Assembly: GCA_902589475.1 (NCBI GenBank)
Contig: CACITD010000019.1
Coordinates: 1 to 41,374 of the forward strand
Source: an uncultured Alphaproteobacteria bacterium
GTDB taxonomy: Bacteria > Pseudomonadota > Alphaproteobacteria > Thalassobaculales > Thalassobaculaceae
DNA length: 41,374 bases
Reading direction: 5' to 3'
A program made the position numbers and the translations under genes. Positions within the stretch are counted from its first letter, which is position 1. Each line of letters starts with the position of its first letter. Below are positions 35,231-41,374 of this stretch, one piece after another. The notes below the pieces were generated by a model. The model ran no database searches. It saw nothing but the letters and a program-made list of their open reading frames with translations, and was not told the DNA's origin.

Positions 35231-36232
35231 GTGATACAACCCCCTAATCAGAATATCGACAAAGACTGGTTTCTCGAACACCATATTATGATGCATCGTA
35301 TAAGAGCTTTTGAGGAAACTGCAGCGAGAGCCAATCGGGATAAACTCGTTCTAGGGGCTATCCACTTGTCGATAGGGCAAGAAGCTATCGCATCCGGGGT
35401 CTGTAAAAATTTAATGAAGGAAGATTTTCTACTGAGTACGCACAGAGGCCACGGGCATACTTTAGCAAAAGGCGCTGATCCAGAGGCTATGATGCTTGAG
35501 TTATTAGGAAGACGCGGAGGAATATGTAAAGGAAAAGGTGGGTCGATGCACATAGCAGATGCAAGTGTTGGAATGCTGGGTGCCAACGGCGTTGTGGCGG
35601 CGAACATAAATATTGCCACTGGCGCCGCGCATGCGATCAAACTTAAGCGAGAATCAAATATTTCATGTTGCATTTTTGGTGATGGCGCGATCAATCGCGG
35701 GCCGTTCTTAGAAGGTTTGAATTGGTCAGGTGTTTTCAATCTTCCGGTTTTATTTGTTTGTGAAAATAACGGGTTCGCTTCCACAACGCGGACGGATGCT
35801 ATGACATCAGGAGAAGGTGCTGCACCTAGAGCACGATCAATGGGAATCACAGCAACAGAAGTTGATGGCAATGACATCGTCTCAGTAGACGAGATAACAC
35901 GAGAATATATTGCTAATATTCGGAACGGTAACGGGCCGCATTTAATTTCATTCAACACTTACAGACTGCATGGGCATACGGCATCCGATCCAGCCTCTTA
36001 TAGGCCTGCCGCGGAAGTTGAAGCAGCTTGGAAAGAGGATCCAATCGAAAGATGTTCAGAATTGCTTTCAAGGTTGGGAATATCCCGAGAAATTCTTAAT
36101 GAACATAGAAAAATAGCACTGGAGGAAATGGATAGAGTATACAAAACTGCCAAGGAGGCGCCGTGGCCCAGCGATGATAATGCTTTTTCCGATGTGCAAG
36201 ACGTTGGTGATCCACGCGAAGGAGCATTTTAA
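35231..36232 (+). CDS. 2-oxoacid/acetoin dehydrogenase E1 component, alpha subunit
   Basis: The 333-residue ThDP-binding alpha chain shows STHRGHGHTLAKG near 73, the GGSMHIAD segment near 105, the ThDP motif GDGAINRGPFLEGLNW near 152 followed by VCENNGFAS, and the loop RLHGHTASDP near 245. It matches pyruvate or acetoin dehydrogenase E1 alpha; the Asn-Arg-Gly in place of the usual Asn-Glu-Gly points away from classic pyruvate dehydrogenase. With the beta chain it decarboxylates or cleaves a 2-oxo or acyloin substrate. No E2 lipoyl acyltransferase or E3 gene follows, which is unusual. The start is GTG. Its end overlaps the beta gene by one base. Confidence 0.88.
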   Translation: MIQPPNQNIDKDWFLEHHIMMHRIRAFEETAARANRDKLVLGAIHLSIGQEAIASGVCKNLMKEDFLLSTHRGHGHTLAKGADPEAMMLELLGRRGGICKGKGGSMHIADASVGMLGANGVVAANINIATGAAHAIKLKRESNISCCIFGDGAINRGPFLEGLNWSGVFNLPVLFVCENNGFASTTRTDAMTSGEGAAPRARSMGITATEVDGNDIVSVDEITREYIANIRNGNGPHLISFNTYRLHGHTASDPASYRPAAEVEAAWKEDPIERCSELLSRLGISREILNEHRKIALEEMDRVYKTAKEAPWPSDDNAFSDVQDVGDPREGAF

Positions 36233-37221
36233 TGGTTAAAATGACCTATGCCGAGGCAGCGAAGCTAGCACTCGCGGAGGAAATGAGAAGGGACCCGCTT
36301 GTATGGGCTATAGGAGAAGATCTTGGACGCGGGGGTGTATTTGGCCAATATTTGGGACTTTTGGATGAGTTTGGGCCAGAGAGAATATCTGATGCACCTA
36401 TTTCTGAATCAGCTATTATGGGGGCAAGCGTAGGAGCGGCTATGGCTGGAACACGACCTGTTGTTGAAATGCGCTTTGCCGATTTTGCTCTCTGTGCCGT
36501 TGACGAGTTAATCAACCAAGCAGCAAAGGCACGTTACATGTTAGGCGGCCAGGTGAAAGTACCTATGGTGATAAGAGAGCCGATGGGAATGTGGCGATCG
36601 TCTGCAGCGCAACACAGCCAGTCGCTAGAAAGTTGGTATACTCACATCCCTGGTCTCGTTGTTGCGGTTCCATCCACTCCAGCAGATAATAGGGGACTTT
36701 TAAAAACAGCAATAAGATCTGACGACCCGGTTGTATATCTCGAGCATAAAAATATATGGGGCTATCAAGGTGACGTTCCGGAAGATGAAACTTTAATTCC
36801 GTTTGGGAAGGGACGGCTAGAGAAAGAGGGCGATGACATAACAATCGTTTCTTGGTCGGCCCAAATGCATATCGCTGCAAACGCAGCGACTTTGTTGCAA
36901 GCAGAGGGGATCTCTGCAGAGCTGATTGATCTTCGAACGTTGTGGCCGTGGGATAGACAAATGGTTTTTGATTCTGTTGGAAAAACTGGCCGACTATTAA
37001 TTACGCATGAAAGTGTTTCCGTGGGCGGTTTCGGTGCAGAGATAGCAGCCACTGTCGCCGAGCAATTATTCTCGGTCCTGAAGTCTCCTATAACGCGTTG
37101 TGCCGCGCCTCGCGTCCCAATTTCCTATGCCCCGCCCCTTGAAGCCAAGATCCGGGTGTCTTCTGAACAAATCGTAGAAGCGGCCAAAAAATCGGTTGCG
37201 GTTTCTGCGGGCTTTAAATAG
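36232..37221 (+). CDS. 2-oxoacid/acetoin dehydrogenase E1 component, beta subunit
   Basis: The 329 residues fit the beta chain: TYAEAAKLALAEEM at the N-terminus, IGEDLGRGGVFGQ near 27, the ThDP-contacting Glu in DAPISESAIMG near 55, MRFADFALCAVDELINQAAK near 80, HSQSLESWYTHIPGLVVAVPSTPAD near 128, and the C-terminal transketolase-type domain with IDLRTLWPWD and ITHESVSVGGFGAEI. The start ATG shares a base with the alpha stop (TAATG), so equal expression is expected. It is followed after about 19 bases by a protein of unknown function rather than by E2, so its electron or acyl acceptor is unclear. Confidence 0.9.
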   Translation: MVKMTYAEAAKLALAEEMRRDPLVWAIGEDLGRGGVFGQYLGLLDEFGPERISDAPISESAIMGASVGAAMAGTRPVVEMRFADFALCAVDELINQAAKARYMLGGQVKVPMVIREPMGMWRSSAAQHSQSLESWYTHIPGLVVAVPSTPADNRGLLKTAIRSDDPVVYLEHKNIWGYQGDVPEDETLIPFGKGRLEKEGDDITIVSWSAQMHIAANAATLLQAEGISAELIDLRTLWPWDRQMVFDSVGKTGRLLITHESVSVGGFGAEIAATVAEQLFSVLKSPITRCAAPRVPISYAPPLEAKIRVSSEQIVEAAKKSVAVSAGFK

Positions 37222-37240
37222 AAAAAATTTGGCGGTAATT

Positions 37241-38059
37241 TTGAAAGACCAAGTCTTACAAAGCGAAATAGTAGTGGCGAATTCAGTCACAACACTAGGA
37301 GACAAATGTTTTGGACATGTTGTCTTGGCAGGGTCACATGGTGCTACTTATGCAGCTTTTTTAGCAGTAAAGTCGGGAGCCGTCGGTATAATTTTAAATG
37401 ACGCGGGCTTTGCCAAAGACGATTCAGGAATATCGGGAGGCATATATTGCGATAGTTTAGGTGTCCCGTTTGCTACGGTAGGGTCGGATTCTTGCAGGAT
37501 TGGCGATGGGGAAAGCATGAGAAATGAGGGGATAATTTCTTATGTTAATAACACGGCAAAGTTATTAGGTGTAGAAATAGGTATGCCCGCTATTTTAGCG
37601 GCAAATAAACTTATCTTGGCCAAGGTGAGTGATAAGGTTTCGGAGGAATATTACGAAGCGAGAAAAGAATTAACATTTAACAAAAGTAAGCGGGAAATTA
37701 TTTTGATGGATTCAATATCTCTTGTTACTGAAAAGGATAGGGACAAAATTGTCGTCTCGGGTAGTCATGGCGGTATGCTTGGAAAAGATCCAAAAACCGC
37801 AATGAAACATGATGCTTTCGCGGGCTTTTTTCACGACGGTGGAATAGGAAAGGACGCCGCCGGTATAACGAGATTAGAGCCCCTCAACGAAAGGGGAATA
37901 ATTGCGGCAACAGTTGATGGAATGTCGGCTCGAATAGGAGATGGTGACTCTGTTTATAATGATGGTGTTATATCACACTTTAATGGCGAGGCCGAAAAGG
38001 TTGGTTGTAAAGTTGGCATGAAATTGAAAATTTTTATCGACAGAATAAACAAATTTTAA
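37241..38059 (+). CDS. Tandem two-domain protein of unknown function (Ser-His-Gly / Arg-Ile-Gly-Asp-Gly repeat)
   Basis: I do not recognise this 272-residue protein. It is an internal duplication: residues 9-115 and 152-260 align almost without gaps. Shared motifs are Gly-Ser-His-Gly (31-34 and 174-177), NDAG/HDGG (53-56, 198-201), KDDSGI/KDAAGI (59-64, 204-209), RIGDGES/RIGDGDS (86-92, 231-237), GIISYVN/GVISHFN (97-103, 242-248) and GVEIGM/GCKVGM (110-115, 255-260). The 36-residue linker is charged and helical. There is no signal peptide or membrane helix. I have a vague memory of single-domain relatives annotated only as hypothetical. The conserved Ser, His and Asp could form an active or binding site, but that is inference. 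The TTG start at 37241 follows GGCGG by five bases; an upstream TTG at 37196 would overlap the E1 beta gene. Confidence 0.8.
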   Translation: MKDQVLQSEIVVANSVTTLGDKCFGHVVLAGSHGATYAAFLAVKSGAVGIILNDAGFAKDDSGISGGIYCDSLGVPFATVGSDSCRIGDGESMRNEGIISYVNNTAKLLGVEIGMPAILAANKLILAKVSDKVSEEYYEARKELTFNKSKREIILMDSISLVTEKDRDKIVVSGSHGGMLGKDPKTAMKHDAFAGFFHDGGIGKDAAGITRLEPLNERGIIAATVDGMSARIGDGDSVYNDGVISHFNGEAEKVGCKVGMKLKIFIDRINKF

Positions 38060-38071
38060 CGGAGCGAAAAT

Positions 38072-38755
38072 ATGGCCCTCTATGGAAAAGGTATGCTGAT
38101 GACCTTCACAGAAACTTTGAATGAAAATGAAGTGGATTTCAACGAGTGGTACAATAGGGAGCACATCGATGAGCGTGTCTGGATGCCCGGTTTTCATCGG
38201 GCACGGCGATATATAGATGCGGATGGAACAGCCTCTTTTAAGTATTTTGCAACCTATGAAACAACTGTTGTTCAGGATCTAGCTGACCCAGAGTATATGG
38301 AACTACTCAAAGACCAGTCTGATTGGTCTAAAAAAGTAATGGCTAAATTCACAAAATTTGAACGCATAACAGCTGATATCACTATTGATTTTTCTCATGG
38401 GTTCGGTGGGGGATGTTCTATCGCCTGGTTTAATCCAAAGACTGATGTTATGGATGACCTAAGAGATTATTTTCACGACGAATTTCTAAAGGAAATTGTG
38501 CAAGCGCCTGGTGTAGTGGGAGCTATTTTAGCCGAAAATAACCTTGAAGTAGTAAATAAAGGTCGTCAAGCGCAAGGTATTGAAATTCCAGAAAATGAAA
38601 CACCCTCTTGGATTATAATAGTTGAAGCACAAGATAGTGTGACGGCCTCGCGATCGATAAGCAGTTTGCCGAAAAATGGTCTACCAAAATTCTCTTTGGT
38701 CGGGTCAGAAATTGAAACATCTAACTATAATTTAATATTTGGAAATAATCGCTAG
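38072..38755 (+). CDS. Double dimeric alpha/beta-barrel protein (EthD/DUF4286-like)
   Basis: The 227-residue cytosolic protein looks like two ferredoxin-like alpha/beta barrels in one chain. The first (about 1-110) has FNEWYNREHIDERVWMPGFH near 23-42, the pattern found in DUF4286/EthD-type proteins, with a conserved His, then FKYFATYET. The second (about 115-215) has SIAWFNPKTD, FHDEFLKEIVQAPGVVGAIL near 137-156 and WIIIVEAQDS. Such proteins bind small hydrophobic ligands or serve as small isomerases or monooxygenase helpers. It starts 12 bases after the tandem-domain gene with GGAGCG before its ATG, so it is the fourth gene of the E1 operon. The family assignment is by eye. Confidence 0.75.
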   Translation: MALYGKGMLMTFTETLNENEVDFNEWYNREHIDERVWMPGFHRARRYIDADGTASFKYFATYETTVVQDLADPEYMELLKDQSDWSKKVMAKFTKFERITADITIDFSHGFGGGCSIAWFNPKTDVMDDLRDYFHDEFLKEIVQAPGVVGAILAENNLEVVNKGRQAQGIEIPENETPSWIIIVEAQDSVTASRSISSLPKNGLPKFSLVGSEIETSNYNLIFGNNR

Positions 38756-38811
38756 TTGCACAGCGTATTTTGCGATACACGCGAACGGCTTACTTCTGAA
38801 AGTTTTTAATT

Positions 38812-39939
38812 ATGTCGATTTCTTTTTCTGTGGATTGCAAAGACGGTTTTGCTCGATGCGGTAGCCTGTTAACTCAACATGGTAAAATAGACACCCCAAC
38901 TTTCATGCCTGTTGGAACCGCAGCAACGGTGAAGGCAATGATGCCTGCTTCCGTTAAAGAAACTGGTGCCCAGATACTTCTTGGTAATACCTACCATTTA
39001 ATGCTGAGGCCGGGTGCATCCCGCATTAAAGATTTAGGTGGGCTTCACAAATTTATGGGTTGGGATGGACCTATACTAACGGATTCCGGTGGTTATCAAG
39101 TCATGTCGCTTTCGCAACTTCGTAAGCTTGATGAAGACGGCGTAACTTTCAGAAGTCATATAGATGGTTCGTATCATAAATTAACGCCGGAAAAATCGAT
39201 CCAAATTCAGCAAGATTTGGGTTCAAACATTACTATGGCGTTCGATGAATGCACTCCGTTTCCGGTTTCTGAAGAGGAAGCAGAAAGATCGATGCTTTTG
39301 TCAATGAGATGGGCAGAGCGATCAAAGCAATCCTTTAACGACAGAGATGGGTTTGGTTTATTTGGAATAGTGCAAGGAAGCATTTTTGAGAGTTTAAGAG
39401 TTCAATCGGCTAAAAAGCTGAAAAGAATTGGTTTTGATGGTTATGCAGTTGGTGGCCTTGCTGTTGGCGAAGGTCATGAAACTATGATTAATGTTTTGAA
39501 AATGACGGTTCCGTGGTTACCAGAGGATAAGCCCCGATACTTAATGGGTGTCGGAAAGCCGCGTGATTTATTGGCAGCAGTGCAAAATGGTGTAGATATG
39601 TTTGATTGTGTGCTTCCAACTCGTTCCGGCAGAACCGGACAAGCATTTACAAGAAGAGGTGAAGTGAATTTAAGGAACGCTAGGCATGCATGTGATCCAC
39701 GGCCTTTAGATGCCCAATGTAATTGTCCTTCTTGCCAACAGTTCAGCAGAGCCTATCTCCATCATTTGGTGAAATCCGGAGAAATTCTTGGGGCAATGTT
39801 ATTAACCTGGCACAACCTCAGATATTATCAAGACTTAATGCGAGGATTGAGGGAAGCAATAAAGAATGGTTTACTGGCCGAGTTTACTACCTTGTTTCAT
39901 GAGGAACAAAGCTTGGGCGATATAGCCTCGATAAAATGA
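38812..39939 (+). CDS. tgt: tRNA-guanine(34) transglycosylase
   Basis: Tgt exchanges guanine at tRNA position 34 for preQ1. The 375 residues give the full TIM barrel: [16 protein letters not shown] near 28-43, [24 protein letters not shown] with D91, [18 protein letters not shown] near 220, the nucleophile region [16 protein letters not shown] near 263, and the zinc site CNCPSC near 304-309 with a His at about 318. The ATG start has no strong ribosome site. The gene follows the E1 operon by 56 bases and precedes queG by 49, so tgt and queG form the right half of the queuosine locus. Confidence 0.96.
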   Translation: MSISFSVDCKDGFARCGSLLTQHGKIDTPTFMPVGTAATVKAMMPASVKETGAQILLGNTYHLMLRPGASRIKDLGGLHKFMGWDGPILTDSGGYQVMSLSQLRKLDEDGVTFRSHIDGSYHKLTPEKSIQIQQDLGSNITMAFDECTPFPVSEEEAERSMLLSMRWAERSKQSFNDRDGFGLFGIVQGSIFESLRVQSAKKLKRIGFDGYAVGGLAVGEGHETMINVLKMTVPWLPEDKPRYLMGVGKPRDLLAAVQNGVDMFDCVLPTRSGRTGQAFTRRGEVNLRNARHACDPRPLDAQCNCPSCQQFSRAYLHHLVKSGEILGAMLLTWHNLRYYQDLMRGLREAIKNGLLAEFTTLFHEEQSLGDIASIK

Positions 39940-39988
39940 AGTGCCCAATGTATTTTAAGTTAGGCAAACACTTGAGATGGATTATTAA

Positions 39989-41110
39989 ATGAAAGAGCTT
40001 ATAAAAGGGAAGGCTCTTGAAATTGGGTTTGATGCTATCGGTTTCACGGTGCCGTCATTGAATAGCAATGTAACAGAAAACTTCGACAACTTTATATCGA
40101 ATGGGTTTTTTGGTGACATGGAGTGGATGGCTAAAAATGCTCATCGTCGCAGGGATCCTAAGCTATTTTGGCCAGAAGCCCGATCTATTATTGTGGTAGC
40201 TTGCAATTATGGCCCAAAAAGTAATCCGCTGAATGACTTGAACGCTTTTGATCGAGGAAATATTTCGGTATATGCCCGTAATCGGGATTACCATGATGTT
40301 TTAAAAAAAAAACTAAAAACACTTGGTAGATGGCTCGGAGAATACTTCCAGTGCGAGCTTAAAGTGTTTGTTGATACTGCGCCTATACTCGAAAAGCCAC
40401 TCGGTCAGAATGCCGGAATTGGATGGCAAGGCAAACATTCGAATTTAGTCAACAAGGATTTTGGCTCGTGGTTGTTTTTAGGAGAACTCTTCACCACCCT
40501 TGATTTAGAACCTGATAGGGTAGGGCAAGATCACTGTGGAAGCTGCACTAAATGTTTGGATATCTGCCCGACGCAAGCCTTCCCTACTCCTTATCAACTT
40601 GATGCTAGGAGGTGCATCTCATATTTGACAATCGAGCACAAGGGTCACATTCCGGTTGAATTCCGTAAGCTTATCGGAAATAGAATATATGGTTGTGATG
40701 ATTGTTTGGCGGTGTGTCCTTGGAATAAGTTTGCAAAAACTGCTAGTGAAATAGCTTTTATCCCAAGAGATAAACTTAACCTGCCACTTCTAGAAGAACT
40801 TCTACTGCTAGATGATCAGAGTTTTCGTAACTATTTCTCCGGCTCACCAATAAAGAGGATCGGTAGAGATAGGTTTATTCGAAATGTCCTAGTTGCAGTT
40901 GGTAATTCAAAATTATCAGAGGTGCCTTCTACTTTATCAAAATTACTTTTTGATCCTGCACCAATTGTTCGATCCATGGCCGTGTGGGCATTAGGCCAAA
41001 TAGGGGACAAAAAGGCCATAAAAGCGAGTTATCAAGCTCTTTTTTTTAAAGAGCAGGACGAAGTTGTTCAATCTGAATGGGCAAGGGTTATTGAGCTTTT
41101 GCAGCCTTAA
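39989..41110 (+). CDS. queG: Epoxyqueuosine reductase
   Basis: QueG reduces epoxyqueuosine to queuosine in tRNA, using cobalamin and two [4Fe-4S] clusters. The 373 residues have an N-terminal cobalamin-binding region, WMAKNAHRRRDP near 47, GQNAGIGWQGKHSNLV near 138, the cluster motifs CGSCTKCLDICP near 182 and CDDCLAVCPWNKF near 236, and a C-terminal HEAT-like helical repeat (PIVRSMAVWALGQIGD) that binds tRNA. The protein is full length. With queA, tgt and yhhQ nearby, the organism can finish queuosine from imported or self-made preQ1. Confidence 0.95.
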   Translation: MKELIKGKALEIGFDAIGFTVPSLNSNVTENFDNFISNGFFGDMEWMAKNAHRRRDPKLFWPEARSIIVVACNYGPKSNPLNDLNAFDRGNISVYARNRDYHDVLKKKLKTLGRWLGEYFQCELKVFVDTAPILEKPLGQNAGIGWQGKHSNLVNKDFGSWLFLGELFTTLDLEPDRVGQDHCGSCTKCLDICPTQAFPTPYQLDARRCISYLTIEHKGHIPVEFRKLIGNRIYGCDDCLAVCPWNKFAKTASEIAFIPRDKLNLPLLEELLLLDDQSFRNYFSGSPIKRIGRDRFIRNVLVAVGNSKLSEVPSTLSKLLFDPAPIVRSMAVWALGQIGDKKAIKASYQALFFKEQDEVVQSEWARVIELLQP

Positions 41111-41132
41111 TGAATAATGAAGAGAGCTGGTT

Positions 41133-41374
41133 ATGGATATCGATGAGTTTAGAAAGCATGGTCATCAACTTATTGATTGGATGGCTGATTACATGAACAC
41201 GGTTGAAAAACTCCCTGTGCGTTCTCAGGTAAAGCCAGGTGAAATATCCAATCGTTTGAAAGAGAAACCGCCAACAAACGGCGAACCTATGGAGAATATA
41301 ATAGACGATTTTAAAACGACGATTCTCCCCGGTATAACCCACTGGCAACATCCCCGTTTTTTTTGCCTATTTCC
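41133..41374 (+). CDS. Aromatic-L-amino-acid decarboxylase-type PLP enzyme, N-terminal part
   Basis: Only the first 80 codons are inside the window; the frame is open to the edge. The N-terminus reads DIDEFRKHGHQLIDWMADYM near 2-21, then VRSQVKPGEIS near 29-39 and ILPGITHWQHPRFF near 65-78. This is the conserved start of group II PLP decarboxylases (DOPA/tryptophan/phenylalanine decarboxylase and relatives), which remove CO2 from aromatic amino acids. The PLP lysine lies beyond the edge, so the substrate is unknown. The ATG has AGAGAG about seven bases upstream and begins 22 bases after queG stops. Confidence 0.85.
   Translation, partial: MDIDEFRKHGHQLIDWMADYMNTVEKLPVRSQVKPGEISNRLKEKPPTNGEPMENIIDDFKTTILPGITHWQHPRFFCLF

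Noticed and set aside
38763-38782. GCGTAT...ATACACGC hairpin before tgt
   Set aside because: It needs a bulge, has no T-run and does not match a known tgt or preQ1 regulatory element; chance is the simpler reading.

Overview
The window looks like a chromosome segment from a low-GC, probably marine or free-living alphaproteobacterium. I base this on the DUF1674/SDHAF4 gene beside rsmB and a heparinase-like gene, the cluster of DUF1285, CoA pyrophosphatase and CCA-adding enzyme, aerobic hemF, and a 3-deoxy-type wbpM/wre surface-sugar cassette. The DNA is AT-rich and densely packed, with frequent GTG and TTG starts. No tRNA, rRNA, CRISPR array, transposase, integrase or phage gene is visible. 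No stretch longer than about 300 bases lacks a gene; the largest gap is the divergent purE/DUF2390 region of about 240 bases.

Layout. Positions 1-4678 (minus strand) hold a four-gene catabolic-looking operon: a 2-oxoglutarate oxygenase of the isopenicillin N synthase family, a ThDP-dependent acetolactate-synthase-like enzyme, an Ldh2-family 2-hydroxyacid dehydrogenase and an LLM-class oxidoreductase cut by the window edge. Positions 4862-10564 (plus) hold another LLM oxidoreductase, pyruvate kinase, and an overlapping run of DUF1285, NUDIX CoA pyrophosphatase, CCA-adding enzyme and a hydratase/FAH-like enzyme. Positions 10621-15679 alternate in strand: hemF, an alkaline-phosphatase-fold phosphodiesterase, a secreted protein of unknown function, a gamma-glutamyltransferase-like enzyme and SDHAF4.

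Positions 15785-24239 (plus) hold rsmB, rpe, a heparinase II/III-like protein and a creatininase-family protein. They are followed by a three-gene cassette (polyprenyl-phosphate sugar-1-phosphate transferase, NAD-dependent sugar reductase/epimerase, membrane-bound UDP-GlcNAc 4,6-dehydratase) that should start a surface glycan, plausibly with N-acetylquinovosamine. Then come purK/purE (minus), a DUF2390 protein and an amidase (plus), and a long minus-strand block: ubiX, an LLM oxidoreductase, a TauD-family oxygenase, protocatechuate 3,4-dioxygenase pcaG/pcaH, glycerate 2-kinase, queA and the queuosine-precursor transporter yhhQ.

Positions 35231-38755 (plus) hold the least familiar unit: an E1 alpha/beta pair of a 2-oxoacid/acetoin dehydrogenase with no E2 or E3 beside it, then a protein made of two tandem copies of a domain I cannot name, then a two-barrel dimeric alpha/beta-barrel protein. 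This operon sits inside a queuosine locus: queA and yhhQ diverge on its left, tgt and queG follow on its right. The window ends in the first 80 codons of an aromatic-L-amino-acid-decarboxylase-type PLP enzyme. The best candidate for an undescribed system is the 35231-38755 operon.
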